Of a stretch of 64,000 bases of DNA, positions 39,435 through 50,818 are shown piece after piece (the stretch's first letter is position 1; each line of letters opens with the position of its first letter). Made by a program: the position numbers and the translations under genes. This DNA is from Echinometra lucunter (Eukaryota > Echinodermata > Echinoidea > Camarodonta > Echinometridae). The stretch covers positions 943,714 through 1,007,713 of the forward strand of contig CM057166.1 of the NCBI GenBank assembly GCA_029962745.1, in the 5' to 3' direction. Under the pieces are notes generated by a model. That model was not told the DNA's origin. It saw only the letters and a list, made by a program, of their open reading frames with translations, and ran no database searches.

Positions 39435-39961
39435 GGGGCACTCGACCCAAAAAGTGGTAGGTATGTGCCGCGGGCGAGACAAAAAACGGGGCTTTGGAAC
39501 AGGCTTATTGTGAAAAGGAGGGTCTTAGGAACGGGCTTCCGAATTACAAATGTTTGCGAAAACGGGGGTCTTTGGAACAGTTCGCCTGCGTGTGTGTGCG
39601 TATGTATCCCTATGGAACGGGCATACGTGCATGCAGCTAGCCCGGCGGCACGGGCGCCGGGTGCACTCGTGCAGAGGCGATGGTCGGACAGCGCTCTGCG
39701 GGTTGCTTTTCACCAAAGATGCAGCTAATTGTTGTGGATCAATGCTGCCAGAATGGCGTAACGAAAAATATGCGAAGCTTTGGAACGGATTTCTGTCTTC
39801 TTTTCTCTCGATAAGAAGAAAATGCTATGCTTTGGAACGGCTTTCTTTGTTCTTTTTCTCAATAAGATAAAAATGCTATGCTTTGGAACGGAAAATTGAG
39901 TGTAAAAATGGGGGTCTTCTCCGCGGCACATACCCACCACGTATTATATACCGAGTGCCCC
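39435..39961. mobile_element. Inner TIR element (GGGGCACTCG ends)
   Basis: The left terminus GGGGCACTCG, followed by GTATGTGCCGCGG by 39473, is mirrored at 39921-39961. The interior holds at least five diverged copies of CTTTGGAACGG followed by CTT/ATT, a short internal repeat. No transposase recognised. Confidence 0.65.
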
Positions 39962-40909
39962 CCCCCCCCCCCCCGGCAATACCTTGGGCCACTGTGAACC
40001 GATTCACTTCAAATTTGGTGTGTGGAGGTTTTTCATCATGCTCTGCCGGAATATAGTCATGAAAATGCTCAAATGCGAAAAACAAAATTTGATGACGTCA
40101 CACTTCGGTACTCTATTTCTCCCAGAGTGCCTATGGTCAATGCTTTACACTGTGTGAAGTCAGCACACTCTTTTGTACACCAAATCAGCAAAGGCACTCT
40201 GCTTTTCCTTCCTGCCAATGCACACAAAAGCCACACATGCCAACATTTCATTTATTTTCATTCTTATGGGTAATTTCATTTCGTGAACATCTGCAATTTC
40301 GCTCGCACCTATGTACATTGTATATAGTCGCTATTTTTGATCTGCATTAAAATGGACGGCACCATAACGTACATGTAAACATTGGTGAGTCTTTACCAGC
40401 TTTGCTAAAATAGTTTTTAGTGTAAATTTACTTTTAGGGATATCTGATTTTTGGTCCCAAGTGTAAGTCAGGTTTAATGGCCATTGCCGATAGTTACAAC
40501 TAACTGTTACAAGGCTGGTAGTGACTTCTTTCCAGGCCAAGGTTTTTTTAAAGTGGCAAAATGATATGACATTAGTGAGATAGGAAAAAATACCAGGCTC
40601 CGTGGAGAGTAAGTAGCGTTAGCGTTTGGGTTTTGGTTTCTTATTACTCTTCAGGAGCCTCCAGGCTATAGACAAGGGAAGTTCCCCCCCCCCCCCCCCC
40701 CCCCATGAAGAGCAAAAGCTTTGAGTTTGAAGTTTCTTTGAGACTTTGCCATCATTCCGTCTGCTCCTCAACTTCTCTTGCTACGTTCTTTCACCTTTTA
40801 CTCTTCCTTTCCACCCACTTTTTTTTTTTGGGGGGGGGTGCATTTTTGTGGGAAGACTGCCCCCCCCCAACGTTAATTGCAACAGACTATTCATAAAATC
40901 CAGAGGGCA

Positions 40910-41713
40910 GGGGTGGTATTCTGAGACTGTTTTAACTCTGTTTTAAGTCTGATTTAGCAAATCGGTATTCTTAACACCGTTTTATCTCTGTTTTAACTTT
41001 TGTTTTAACTTTTGTTTTATCTTTCTAACTGCGCATTTTAATTTGCATGCTTGGCGCAAATCCTGCGCAAGCACATAAAAATGCTATATGCAATAACACG
41101 GTATTCTGAAGAGCGTTTTATCTTCTGTTTTAACTTTTTCCACTGGACAATTCATGCTCATGAGATAAAACAGGGTGGGAGGTGTTTTAACTTTGTATGT
41201 GGTATGTCATGGCGGCAATTTTTCTCGCTCTTTGTGTTTTTGGTTGCAATGAGGGGGATAACGAGATCCAGTAATCCTCTGTGATATTCGAAAACAACAT
41301 TTCGAGAGAATTTTTGCCTCGCGTGGAGAAATTTGGCAATTGTCTGTGATAATATCAGAGATGATTTGCACAACTAATCCTGTCACATCATTGCATCAGT
41401 GTTGATTCAAGCAAGAAACTAAGCGCAAATTAATGCGCTCATTTACAACGCGAATATAAGTTCACAGATTTCACACACCAATTCCCCAGGGGGCGATCTT
41501 ATTGGCTGAATCATCTTCGAACCATCTCTTACGACTTTCCCTATTGGATGATATTTTTGTGGTGGGTGTGGCTTTGATGACTTACAACACCGTTAAAACA
41601 GTTCCCAGAATACTGTTTAAAGATTGTTTTAGCGGTGTTGTAAGTCAGTGACTTAAAACAGAAGTTACAACTGAACTTAAAACACAGTTAAAAGGTGTTC
41701 AGAATACCACCCC
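40910..41713. mobile_element. ~800 bp TIR element (GGGGTGGTATTCTGA ends)
   Basis: GGGGTGGTATTCTGA at 40910-40924 is the exact complement of 41699-41713. Subterminal inverted TTTTAACTSTGTTTTAAGT phrases and many internal TGTTTTAACTTT motifs occur. No clear target duplication and no recognised transposase. Confidence 0.7.
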
Positions 41714-41738
41714 AGAAGCTGCATAGCGCATGCAACCC

Positions 41739-41852
41739 TAGACCGAAGTGTTCTGTCTCTAACAGTCGTCGTTAGCCTCGTATTTTGGTAGGGTCGGCCC
41801 TACCAAAATACGAGGCTAACGACGACTGTTAGAGACAGAACACTTCGGTCTA
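41739..41852. mobile_element. 114 bp palindrome (55 bp perfect arms, 4 bp loop) with 9 bp direct-repeat flanks
   Basis: The arms 41739-41793 and 41798-41852 are exact complements around TCGG. ATGCAACCC stands directly on each side (41730-41738 and 41853-41861), as expected for a 9 bp target-site duplication. No coding capacity. It begins 26 bp right of the preceding TIR element. Confidence 0.85.
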
Positions 41853-41861
41853 ATGCAACCC

Positions 41862-43937
41862 CAACTCTCGACAAAACAGCTGATGCAGTGAATACGTTGC
41901 ACCCGGCCCCGACGAAAGGGAAACAAAGAAACTATAAATAACTCACCTCGTACATAAAAATGCAGCAATTTCAGCTAATCAAAAGGCACACATTCGTTGC
42001 ATATATGACTACTGTAGATGTCAAGATGATCCTTGATGAAAATATTGCTTATTTTTTATAGAAATCTTGCAAAAATCTGTGCAAAATTCACCCGATGTCG
42101 AAGGAGGACACTCTACCGGTGAATCACCCTAGTTCAAAGGTCATGCATAGAGCACATTTTTATGTTTCTTTGTCTTCGACCGCCCATTGGTGTAAATCTT
42201 ATGCAAATTAGCACAGCAGATGGTCCCCGGCGAGGATAGACCAATCAAAACAACGAAAAGATAATCGATAACTGATAGGTTATGAATATTCATGGAGTAC
42301 TTATAGCGCTGTAGCCTAATCAAGCATCAAGCATCAAGCAAGTTTTGTTTCCCATGTTTTACATAGGAATTATAACGAAGGAAATAGGGATAATTTATTC
42401 CTTAGCAGTCAGGTAAAATAACCAACCATTTAATTCATTTGAGGCAGTTCAATCATATTGTGCACAGTGCACATGTTTTGTTCTGTGTAAAGACACATAA
42501 ACAGGGGATGGGGGAGGGGGATACTCGCCCCTTTCCACCCCAAGTCGGAATTGTACCGCCGTCACCCTTATAACTGTGTCGTAAAATTTGCACAAAATCA
42601 TGATAAATCCAAACAAGTACATGCACTGACTGATGTGTATTTAAAAATTGTTTTCAGAGAGAGTTTCTTTTTTTTAGGAAAAGAATATAACTTAACTAAT
42701 AGTATTAGTTAGAATCTGGAAAATATAATATTCTTAGTGAAATAATTGATATTTTCTAATAAGAGATGACACCTTGTACACCCCCCCCCCCCCCGGAAAA
42801 AAAGAAAATGATAGCAATGGAAAGAATATGACAGATATTGCCCATGGTCCTGAGAATAATAAAATAGGAACATATAATTCAGCTGCTAGAATTAACAATA
42901 TTCATAAAAACGAACAGTACTTAGGCTAACTTTATCAGACAAACCTGACCCAAAATTATTACTAAAATGGGATTATTGGCAAATTGAAAATCTAAACTAT
43001 ATTTATTTTGTATTTTATTGTGTTTTTCCGTGTGTTTTAGTAACCACTATTAGCCTATCTTCAGATCACATCCTAACGGAGGAAATTTTTGTTCAACTTT
43101 ACTTTGAAATTTAACAAATTTTATTCTTTTTCACTGATTACATAATCTGGAACAATCTTTGTTGAAACAGTATGCAGGAATTTGAATAATTTTTTTAACT
43201 AGTCTCCTGTGAACAAGATATTTTCATTTTGTGGGTGTAAGGACATTATTGAAAAAAAGATAGAGTAAAGTGACCAATAACGCACATTACTACGTTCCCT
43301 GATTCTCTGTGACTATTGGACTACTAGAAAGAATAATGACCTATGATGATACGCCACTGCAATAACAATCATAACAAATCAAAACAAAACAGCGACTTCC
43401 TAGAGGAATAGTTATAGTTTCATAATCTAAAATGACTTTTCATATTGCAAAATGATTTCTTTCATTATCGATATTTATAGGCCCATCGTATTTTGGGGGC
43501 GACAAACTGTAGGAGCAAGAATACACTCACAGTTGTTCACAGTTAAGCATGGTTCTTAGTATAAAAGCGTGATTTCTAGTTGTAAAAATAACACTGAAAT
43601 GATTTCCATGTCCCACAAAACCCCTAATTACATGTTCATCCATATCTGATTATGTGTATTGAGGTCCTTTCGTTTTATCACAGGTTGCATGCACGAGATG
43701 GGCAACACTATTAGAGTTCCGTACCAGCGCACTTACACAATAGTAAGTAGTTCAGTTTACACATTCTGTGTAATTTGTCTTTGCGCTGTATAACCCGTAT
43801 GCATACAGATTTATGCAATTATACAAATTGCTCAAGGTTGCTGTTTGGGCAACAAAGCTGAAAAATCCTGCAAGAAACCAATTTCCTCGGAAGAGAGCTA
43901 TCTCTTTATTTTCAGACAAAAAATAATAATAATAATT
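41862..43937. other. Gene-free stretch
   Basis: Contains a GCATCAA triplication near 42323-42340 and a C run at 42780. No supported gene. Confidence 0.4.
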
Positions 43938-44033
43938 AAGAAGAAGAAGTAGAAGAAGAAGAAGAAGAAGAAGAAGAAGAAGAAGAAGAAGAAGAAGAAG
44001 AAGAAGAAGAAGAAGAAGAAAACAACAACAACA
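43938..44033 (+). repeat. (AAG)n microsatellite with AAC end
   Basis: About 27 AAG units with one interruption (AAGTAG), then AAC units. Confidence 0.95.
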
Positions 44034-44839
44034 GAAGAACAGGAAGAAGAAAAAAAAACTTTCCTTTCTTCTCGAGTTTCTAGATATCAAGGTATCTCAA
44101 AGGTAGCCCCCTGTCTGCACTCGAGAGACATAGGAAATATTTACGAAAAGCCTTCGTACTTTCACAAGCAGGTTTGTCTGGACGGTGCTGCCCTAGAACC
44201 AGTGACGTAGACAGGTTCTCACACCTGGGGGGGGGGGGGATGATTTGCCGTTCACGAGAAATCGAGGATAATTTCGTATACAGATACACACACACACCGG
44301 CACCCCCCCCCCCCCACAACTCACGCCCACACGCACACATACACACCCACACCCGAATCCACAGACATAAACAGACAGGGCGGCGGAGTGTCTTTCAAAG
44401 TGGGGGGGGGGGGGCACTAGCGAAAAGGGGCACTTTGGGGGAAAAGGGGGGCCCTTACAAAAGGCTGAACACGAGAAGGAAAATATACCCTTACATTCTA
44501 TTCAATACACTTTTACAAGTCATGATAATAACTACTTTGCACTATTGTTGTATACTGCTCTGTCTTACTCAATTGTGAGCGAGCGAAGCGAGCGAGCAAA
44601 AAAATGCTAGGTATTTTTTGCCGAAGGGCATGGTATCTGCAGTATATTTCGAGTGTCCTATAATGATAAAGGCTCCCGGAAATTCATTTTATTCGTGTTC
44701 CATTATCATTGTAAATTTCTTCCATTTATTCTGTATATAGTTTTCCTTACAATGACCAAGCTATAATGTTTAAATGCATTAGTGAAGTCTCATATCAGAG
44801 AAAATTATTAAAATTGAATGGGGTTTTGAGCAAAATACC

Positions 44840-45560
44840 ATCAGGAACTTAGGAGAACATATAAGACTTTATGGTTACAACACACTTGACATGCCTTGAG
44901 TGAGATATCATAAGTACGAGCGAGCATAGCGAGCGAGCTTTAGAAAGAAAAAATAGAAAAATACCCCCCCCCCCCCCAATAAAGGGGCACCGTTCCTTCT
45001 AATTACAGTTACGGGAAGCACTTACCCGAATGGAAAAGGGACACTATCAGAAACAAAAATGGCGCTAAGTGCCCTTATCTTACATGAACAGATGCAGAAA
45101 TTGGACATACTAGAAAGGGAAATGGGCACTTATCAGAAGTAAATGATGGCAGGTATCAGATTTCAAATGGGGCACTTATCAGGGGTGAAAAGGGGCAATC
45201 TGCAGAAGAGAAATTGCACTTTGAAAAACGAAAAGAGGTAATCAACGGGGATAATAATCACATTTTAAAAGGGACATTCATTTGAAGTGTAAGAGGCGCA
45301 CTTCTCAGAAGGGAACAGAGCGCTATTAAAAGGGAAAGGCATAAAAGAGCGCATTTCTGCAGATTTTAAGAAGGGTAACTTATCTTAAACGAAAAGGGGC
45401 ACTTATTAGAAAGCGAAAGGGCACTTGATCAACAAAGAAAATGGGCCCTTCCAAGATAAAAGAAGGGCACTAAACGGTTTGAAAGGCGGATTTTTGTTGG
45501 GTAAAAAGGGGCACTTTTTGGATGCTTTGAAAAGTAGGGGGAGGGGGGACATTGTGCACC
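44840..45560 (+). repeat. Degenerate AAAGGGGCACTTATCAGAA array, copy 1
   Basis: More than ten variants of the ~20-40 bp theme AAAAGGGGCACTTATCAGAA. It is colinear with 51.86-52.74 kb: AAGACTTTATGGTTACAACAC, ATCATAAGTACGAGCGAGC, TCAGAAGTAAATGATGGC, TGGGTAAAAAGGGGCAC, GACATTGTGCACCCCC. Contained inside the hAT-type element. Confidence 0.75.
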
Positions 45561-45849
45561 CCCCGGGAGCGCCGCCTCTGTAAATTGAAGATCTACGCAC
45601 CGTGACAAACGTATATAGAATATGGACTGTCACACACATTATTGCATATTTACGTCACGCTATTTATCTTTTTAAATTATGTTATTACACCACTTCAGAA
45701 AAAAACTGAGACGGCGCCGAAATTACCCAAAACTAATATGAATTACCTAAAACGGCGCCGAAATTAACCAAAATTGATATAAATAACTACATAAATCAGA
45801 ATAATGATTGATATAGTTATGATAGCAATCGCCATTTCAGTCACATTAA

Positions 45850-45980
45850 CGATGATGATGATGATGATGATGATAACTGTTTTTGTTATCATAATTATGA
45901 TGATAATAATAATAATAACAACAATAATAATAATAATGATAATAATAATACATTACTAAATATTATTACTACTATTATTA

Positions 45981-46015
<35 letters not shown>

Positions 46016-46042
46016 GTTGTTGTTGTTGTTGTTGTTGTTATA
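45850..46042 (+). repeat. Compound trinucleotide microsatellite (GAT, AAT, ATT, TGT)
   Basis: GAT units at 45851-45874, AAT/AAC units to ~45950, ATT units to ~46015, then TGT units. The AAT and ATT halves can fold on each other. Confidence 0.9.
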
Positions 46043-46409
46043 ATGATAATGTAAGAAAACATCCTTTCCTAAAACCTGGGGGGGGGGGATGATTGTACAT
46101 GTCATCCCCCCCACCTCACAAGGTGGGGGGGATGCATACCCCTCATCCCCCCCGCTGTCTACGCCCCTGCCTAGAACTAACAGGATTTGGTATAACCTGG
46201 CATGAAACCATATATCTTTTCATTTCATTTTTTTCGTTAAAAAAATGAGGGGGAAAAATGAGAAAAAAAGAGAGAAAAAGCTGAACGAATATATTCATAT
46301 TATCAAAACTTCACTGTATATGATATACTGAATTTATCAAAAGAATGAAACCCTTAGCTTTGGTGATAATAGTAGAATTAACTGTTCATCAACAAAAACC
46401 AACAACCAT

Positions 46410-47110
46410 CCCCTCCCCTCCCCAGCAGACACCCTCAGCCAGTTCGCTGGCCTTCACCTTTCCCCACCCCTAGGTGGCGGCAGTCAGCTCGGTGACTGGT
46501 GCCACTTGCCTAGGCCCTTTGCCTGGCCCTTGCCTGGACGGTGGTTAGCGAGTGACACACCCCCTTCCCAGCAGACCTGCTCAGCCAGTGCGCTGTCCTA
46601 TATAATGCCCCGCCCCTAGGTGACGGTATTCAGCTAGGTGTTTGCCGCCACTTGTCTAGGGCCTTTGCCTAGCCCTAGGTAGTCTAGATCTGGACGTATG
46701 TAGTAATTTTTTTTCCTGACCCGTGCATGAACATAATCATAAACCATACTCATTCCCCATGCGAATCATCGTTGATGGTGCGACGTCCACTCATTCACTT
46801 TCCCTAAACATTTTTTATATTTTTTCAAAGAAGGTGAATTTGCGGGGAGAGTGAATCAGTGGCCTTCACACTGTGAACCGGCCGGACGCACGGAGGGTAC
46901 GGGAAACAGAGAGGTGGAGAGAGATAAATTAATACGTCCAGAACTAGACTAAGCCTTGGTGGCGGCATATCAGCGAGTGCCACACCCCCCTCCCCAGCAG
47001 ACATCCTCAGCCAGTTTGCTGACCTATACCATGTCCCGCCTCTGGCTACACCCCCTCCTCCAGCAGACATCCTCGGCCGGTTCACTGGCCTATACCTTGC
47101 CCCGCCCCTA
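46410..47110 (+). repeat. Degenerate CCCAGCAGAC...GGTGGCGGCAGTCAGC repeat, four units
   Basis: CCAGCAGACATCCTCAGCCA-type starts recur near 46421, 46568, 46993 and 47062. Each is followed by GCTGGCCTATACC and CCCCGCCCCTAGG, and in several cases GTGGCGGCAGTCAGCT. The 18 bp minisatellite at 47111 is an expansion of the end of this unit. A 270 bp insert splits the array. Confidence 0.75.
46681..46950. mobile_element. 270 bp inverted-repeat insert
   Basis: AGTCTAGATCTGGACGTATG at the left is mirrored at the right by CGTCCAGAACTAGACT (one or two mismatches). It lies between CCCTAGGT and AAGCCTTGGTGGCGGC, interrupting the surrounding tandem unit. Confidence 0.55.
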
Positions 47111-47504
47111 GGTGGCGGCAGTCAGCTAGGTGGCGGCAGTCAGCTAGGTGGCGGCAGTCAGCTAGGTGGCGGCAGTCAGCTAGGTGGCGGCAGTCAGCTA
47201 GGTGGCGGCAGTCAGCTAGGTGGCGGCAGTCAGCTAGGTGGCGGCAGTCAGCTAGGTGGCGGCAGTCAGCTAGGTGGCGGCAGTCAGCTAGGTGGCGGCA
47301 GTCAGCTAGGTGGCGGCAGTCAGCTAGGTGGCGGCAGTCAGCTAGGTGGCGGCAGTCAGCTAGGTGGCGGCAGTCAGCTAGGTGGCGGCAGTCAGCTAGG
47401 TGGCGGCAGTCAGCTAGGTGGCGGCAGTCAGCTAGGTGGCGGCAGTCAGCTAGGTGGCGGCAGTCAGCTAGGTGGCGGCAGTCAGCTAGGTGGCGGCAGT
47501 CAGC
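47111..47504 (+). repeat. 18 bp x 22 minisatellite
   Basis: The unit GGTGGCGGCAGTCAGCTA is repeated head to tail with no sequence change that I can see; the last unit is 16 of 18 bp. Because 18 is divisible by three, one minus-strand frame stays open and reads ADCRHL 22 times. This is a consequence of the repeat, not evidence of a protein. Confidence 0.97.
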
Positions 47505-48930
47505 GTAGGCTGGCGCAGGATGCGTTGCGCACCCCACTCTGCCCAATTTTTTTCTTATACTACTTCAGTAGTTTTTTCCATTTTCATTTCCCTCTGTAGT
47601 TTTTTCCCCAGTTTTCACTACAGCCCCAGCTATAGAGATTTATTCTTGTATTACCTCGAAATCCACTCACTATTGCATGGTCCTGAGTGAAGGTCCTGTA
47701 CTATAGAGCCTATAGACATCTAGGACAAAAGTATGAATACGGAGCACCACTAACGAACCATTGTTAACCCGAGGTGAATAGAAATGCTTACGCCCTGTTA
47801 AAGCTACGATTCATCCTTTCAAAGCACTCTACCTCAAGCAAACATGAAATGTGACTAAGAGTAGGAATGCAAATTGTTGGCAGAAATGATATTTTATATC
47901 TTATATAATACAGCTAAATTATACCAACATTCATCTGAGGAATTTAGGAACAGTAAAATATAAAATTCAGTAATTAATTGGGATTTTCTTTTCTATCAGA
48001 TCCTCATCAAAGGGACATGAGTGTCAATCATCGTGAAAACATTATCAAAAACCATGACAGACCCTTAATTTCATAAGTTGATTCATATACACATATTTTA
48101 TTCTTGCCTTTTTATATTCAACTGCAAGTCGACCGAAGAGAATTCAAGCACAAAATTAAGGCCAAATTTTTAATTGTACGACGCTGTGTGAGCTGTGTAA
48201 GCTGTCAATCTTGATCGCACTTTCTCCACCGGTTCGTTATATTCCAAATCATTCTCCCCCTGCTGGTTTTTAATGTGATGTCCGATACAACATTTCCTTT
48301 TCATTAATCGTTATAAATGACATACAGTGAAAATCACTTACATGCATAGTATATTGGACTTTCATTTGATTTGGGGAAAGAAGGATCATTCCCTTAAAAT
48401 GCAAGCTTTATTGCTCCATCAAGAAGGACTTGTTACTCAAAAACTCTACCCATCTGTTTCAAAAGGAATTTGGCAAATACAAAGAGTGCCCTTTCATCAA
48501 GCTCTGGTCCAGCTTCAGTCCAACTTCAGCTTTTTGTGCTTTGAAAATACTGTACGAGAAAAAAGAAATAAAAGCACTTCTCCACTAAATCTTGACTGAT
48601 CAGAGCCCTTTCACTAAGACAACATGGTGACTGAAAGCCTGCAATAACATTGTGAACCTATTCAGTCATGATTCTGAAATAGAAGCTCTGGAGCGAAGAG
48701 GGCCATTGACATTTTAGTACAATAAGATGTCTTCAAGATATAAAAGACTAGTTTGAATGCCTATAAGCTTCACTTTGAAAAGACACCTTTTAAAGCCCAT
48801 TTATCTTTGGTATGTCACTGAAGCATTGATCTAATACAAAGAGAAACATGAACGTTTCGGTAGGCACTTTTGAGACGACTCTGAAGTGAGGGTGACAACG
48901 AAGATCGTCTATCAGCGACCTGATTGAAGG
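47505..48930. other. Gene-free stretch
   Basis: An open frame at 48327-48599 (90 codons) is unrecognised. No repeat detected. Confidence 0.4.
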
Positions 48931-48938
48931 ATATCCAT

Positions 48939-49999
48939 CAGTGGCGTAATGAGCCAAAATATTGGGGGGGGGGGCTCAATCTTTGCGGGGAGCGAAGCGA
49001 CCAATCCTGAGGGACCGAGCTGGGGATACCCCCCCCCCCTCACGATACGGAGTTTTTTCATTTTTTCGACTTAAATATGTGCAATCTGCAAAACCTGAAA
49101 AGAAAATTCCAACTTCAGTTCATTTTTTATTTTTTTCTCATTTCCAACAAAAGAAGTAAATATCATGAAAAATGAAAATTTGAAGTACAATACATGCAAT
49201 ATGAAACATCAAATTTGATAACATGTACTATTATGGATAAGCGTGTCATGAATCTACCGACCGGAAAAAGGATTTTTTTTCATGAACTTGGAAATATGCA
49301 GCCCAAATAATCTTCGCAAGTTTCAAACAAATGCCAGCGTTACCCAAAATACCTTATTACTTATAATAATAATACAGACAAAGACACTATGAAATAAAAG
49401 AGACGAGCATGGAGAGGGTGTGATGCAGTGGGGTACCAGGGTTTCACTCCCACAGTGGTGTAGCTAGGATTTCATTTTAGGGGGCGGTAGTGAGCACGCG
49501 AAGCGTGTGAATCAGTTACTGAGCGCGCGAAGCGCGCTCCTTAGGGGGGAGGGTGCAGGGAGGGGGGAGATTCCCCGACGTTTCTTTGAATTGTTTCTGT
49601 CTGCTCCCGCTCTTCTTACGTTCTCTCACCTTTTGTAAAAGATCGCTATTTGGGACTACAAACTTAAAGCCCGTGTCTAGTTTTGGTAAATCTAAGAATA
49701 TTCATTATCAAAGTTTGAATCCATTGTCAGTTGTCAGATAAACAGATAAAACCAAGTGCTATATCATAAAGCACATTAGTATTGATATTGATATTGATAT
49801 TATGGGTGTTTTCTGCCTTGCTATGCATGCTATTTGGGAAATTGTTAATGCGTTACTTAACAGTAGAAAGGAGTCTAGGGAGAAATAATGAAATTCGCAT
49901 GATATCACTAATAAAAATTTGAAAATAAACCATGGTTGAAATTTATTGGGGGGGGGGCGGGCGCCCCCAAGCCCCCCCCCCCCCTCCAGTACGCCAGTG
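48939..49999. mobile_element. hAT-type element, CAGTGGCGTA ends, probable 8 bp flanks
   Basis: The left CAGTGGCGTAATGAG and the right, read in reverse, CACTGGCGTACTGGAG are inverted. Flanks ATATCCAT (48931) and ATATTCAG (50000) agree at 6 of 8 positions. The interior has poly-G next to the left end, poly-C near the right end, an AGCGAAGCGA phrase and another element end at 49453. Confidence 0.6.
49453..49555 (+). mobile_element. hAT-type left end, CAGTGGTGTAGCTAGG
   Basis: CAGTGGTGTAGCTAGGATTT then CATTTTAGGGGG, TAGTGAGCACGCGAAGCGTG and GAGCGCGCGAAGCGCGCTC. The same end appears inverted at 51660-51766 with two changes in 32 bp. Confidence 0.65.
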
Positions 50000-50059
50000 A
50001 TATTCAGCATATATACTTTAACTATTTTGTCAACAGAATAAACGCCATTGTCATCAATT

Positions 50060-50150
50060 TCGTCACGGGAATTCGAACCCTTGACTAGCATGACTAGTAA
50101 TATATCGAGCTCTGACAGTGGCTTTAACCACTTCGCCACGAGCAGTTGAC
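50060..50150 (-). mobile_element. tRNA-like SINE head, minus strand
   Basis: On the minus strand, A box TGGCGAAGTGG (50128-50138) and B box GGTTCGAATTC (50069-50079) lie 48 bp apart, like a tRNA with a long variable arm. The acceptor ends do not pair, so this is not a functional tRNA gene. Confidence 0.55.
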
Positions 50151-50788
50151 GAGGCAGTGGGTGCACTTTATACATTTATACCAGGATTCATTTCTAGTCT
50201 TAACTTCTCAGACATGAGTATTTTTTCCCCTCACGTGAAAGTCGCCTCGAAAGTGCCTACCGAATGGTTCACTGTATGCAGAAAAGAAAATTCCCCCCTT
50301 TTCCCTACTGGCGCTTATATAGCTCTAAAATGATGTATTGATGTATTAACAACAGCGCCAACTTGCGGCTACTCACAACCAGAGAAACATTACGCCCGTC
50401 TTGGCTTCTAGTGAACTGCCTTAGTCTGAACAATATACATTTTTTTTTTTCAACTGTGTCTCAAAAATAAAGTTCACGTTGATCAGAATGGTGCATGCTG
50501 GGAGAAAAAACGGGACAAAATCAGTAGTTCAGGACTGAGATGGCGCTATATCTCATACAAGGGCGCCAGTTCGCTCTGGATTTAAAGAGACATTTAATAT
50601 GACAGCAAGTGTATGCTCGTCGGTGTAAACACATTTTTTTTTAGATTGTAAGTGGCGCAAAATTTGTGTCTTTGAAAAGTCATTACAAATAGGAAAGGAT
50701 AAAGGGTGCCAAGATAAGCTGGAGTTTGGTCGAGAGTCAGCTAGCGTAGCCCTGTGGATAGAGCGATTGACTCTGAATGGGGAGATTT

Positions 50789-50818
50789 CGCTTCATGGGT
50801 TTCGAACCCCATGAAGCG
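50789..50818. repeat. 11 bp hairpin around the B box
   Basis: CGCTTCATGGG pairs perfectly with CCCATGAAGCG around TTTCGAAC. It looks like a lengthened tRNA T-arm. Confidence 0.8.

Larger units (their letters stand above)
39199..40100. mobile_element. Outer inverted-repeat element, ends near TGACGTCA
   Basis: The left arm 39199-39312 and right arm 39986-40100 are inverted, diverged copies. Shared phrases are TGACGTCA, GAGCATGATGAAAAAC, TCCACA..CCAAATTT and GG.CCC. A second element (39435-39961) sits between the arms, so this one was probably the earlier insertion. Confidence 0.6.
44200..46169. mobile_element. hAT-type non-autonomous element with 8 bp target duplication
   Basis: The left end CAGTGACGTAGACAG and the right end, read in reverse, CAGGGGCGTAGACAG are inverted repeats. 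The 8 bp CCTAGAAC stands immediately on both sides (44192-44199 and 46170-46177). An 8 bp duplication and CAG-starting ends are hallmarks of hAT transposition. The 1.97 kb interior has no transposase. It carries poly-G runs, a GAGCGAGCGAAGCGAGCGAG motif, a degenerate GGGGCACTT array and trinucleotide microsatellites. Confidence 0.85.

Noticed and set aside
43752..44090. Minus-strand frame with a long Leu run
   Set aside because: Translation of the (AAG)n microsatellite on the other strand.
47082..47546. Minus-strand 154-codon frame with 22 ADCRHL repeats
   Set aside because: A direct consequence of a homogeneous 18 bp minisatellite. No splice sites or conserved flanks were seen.
50060..50150. 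Possible serine-type tRNA gene on the minus strand
   Set aside because: A and B boxes look good, but the acceptor ends do not pair. Treated as a SINE head.
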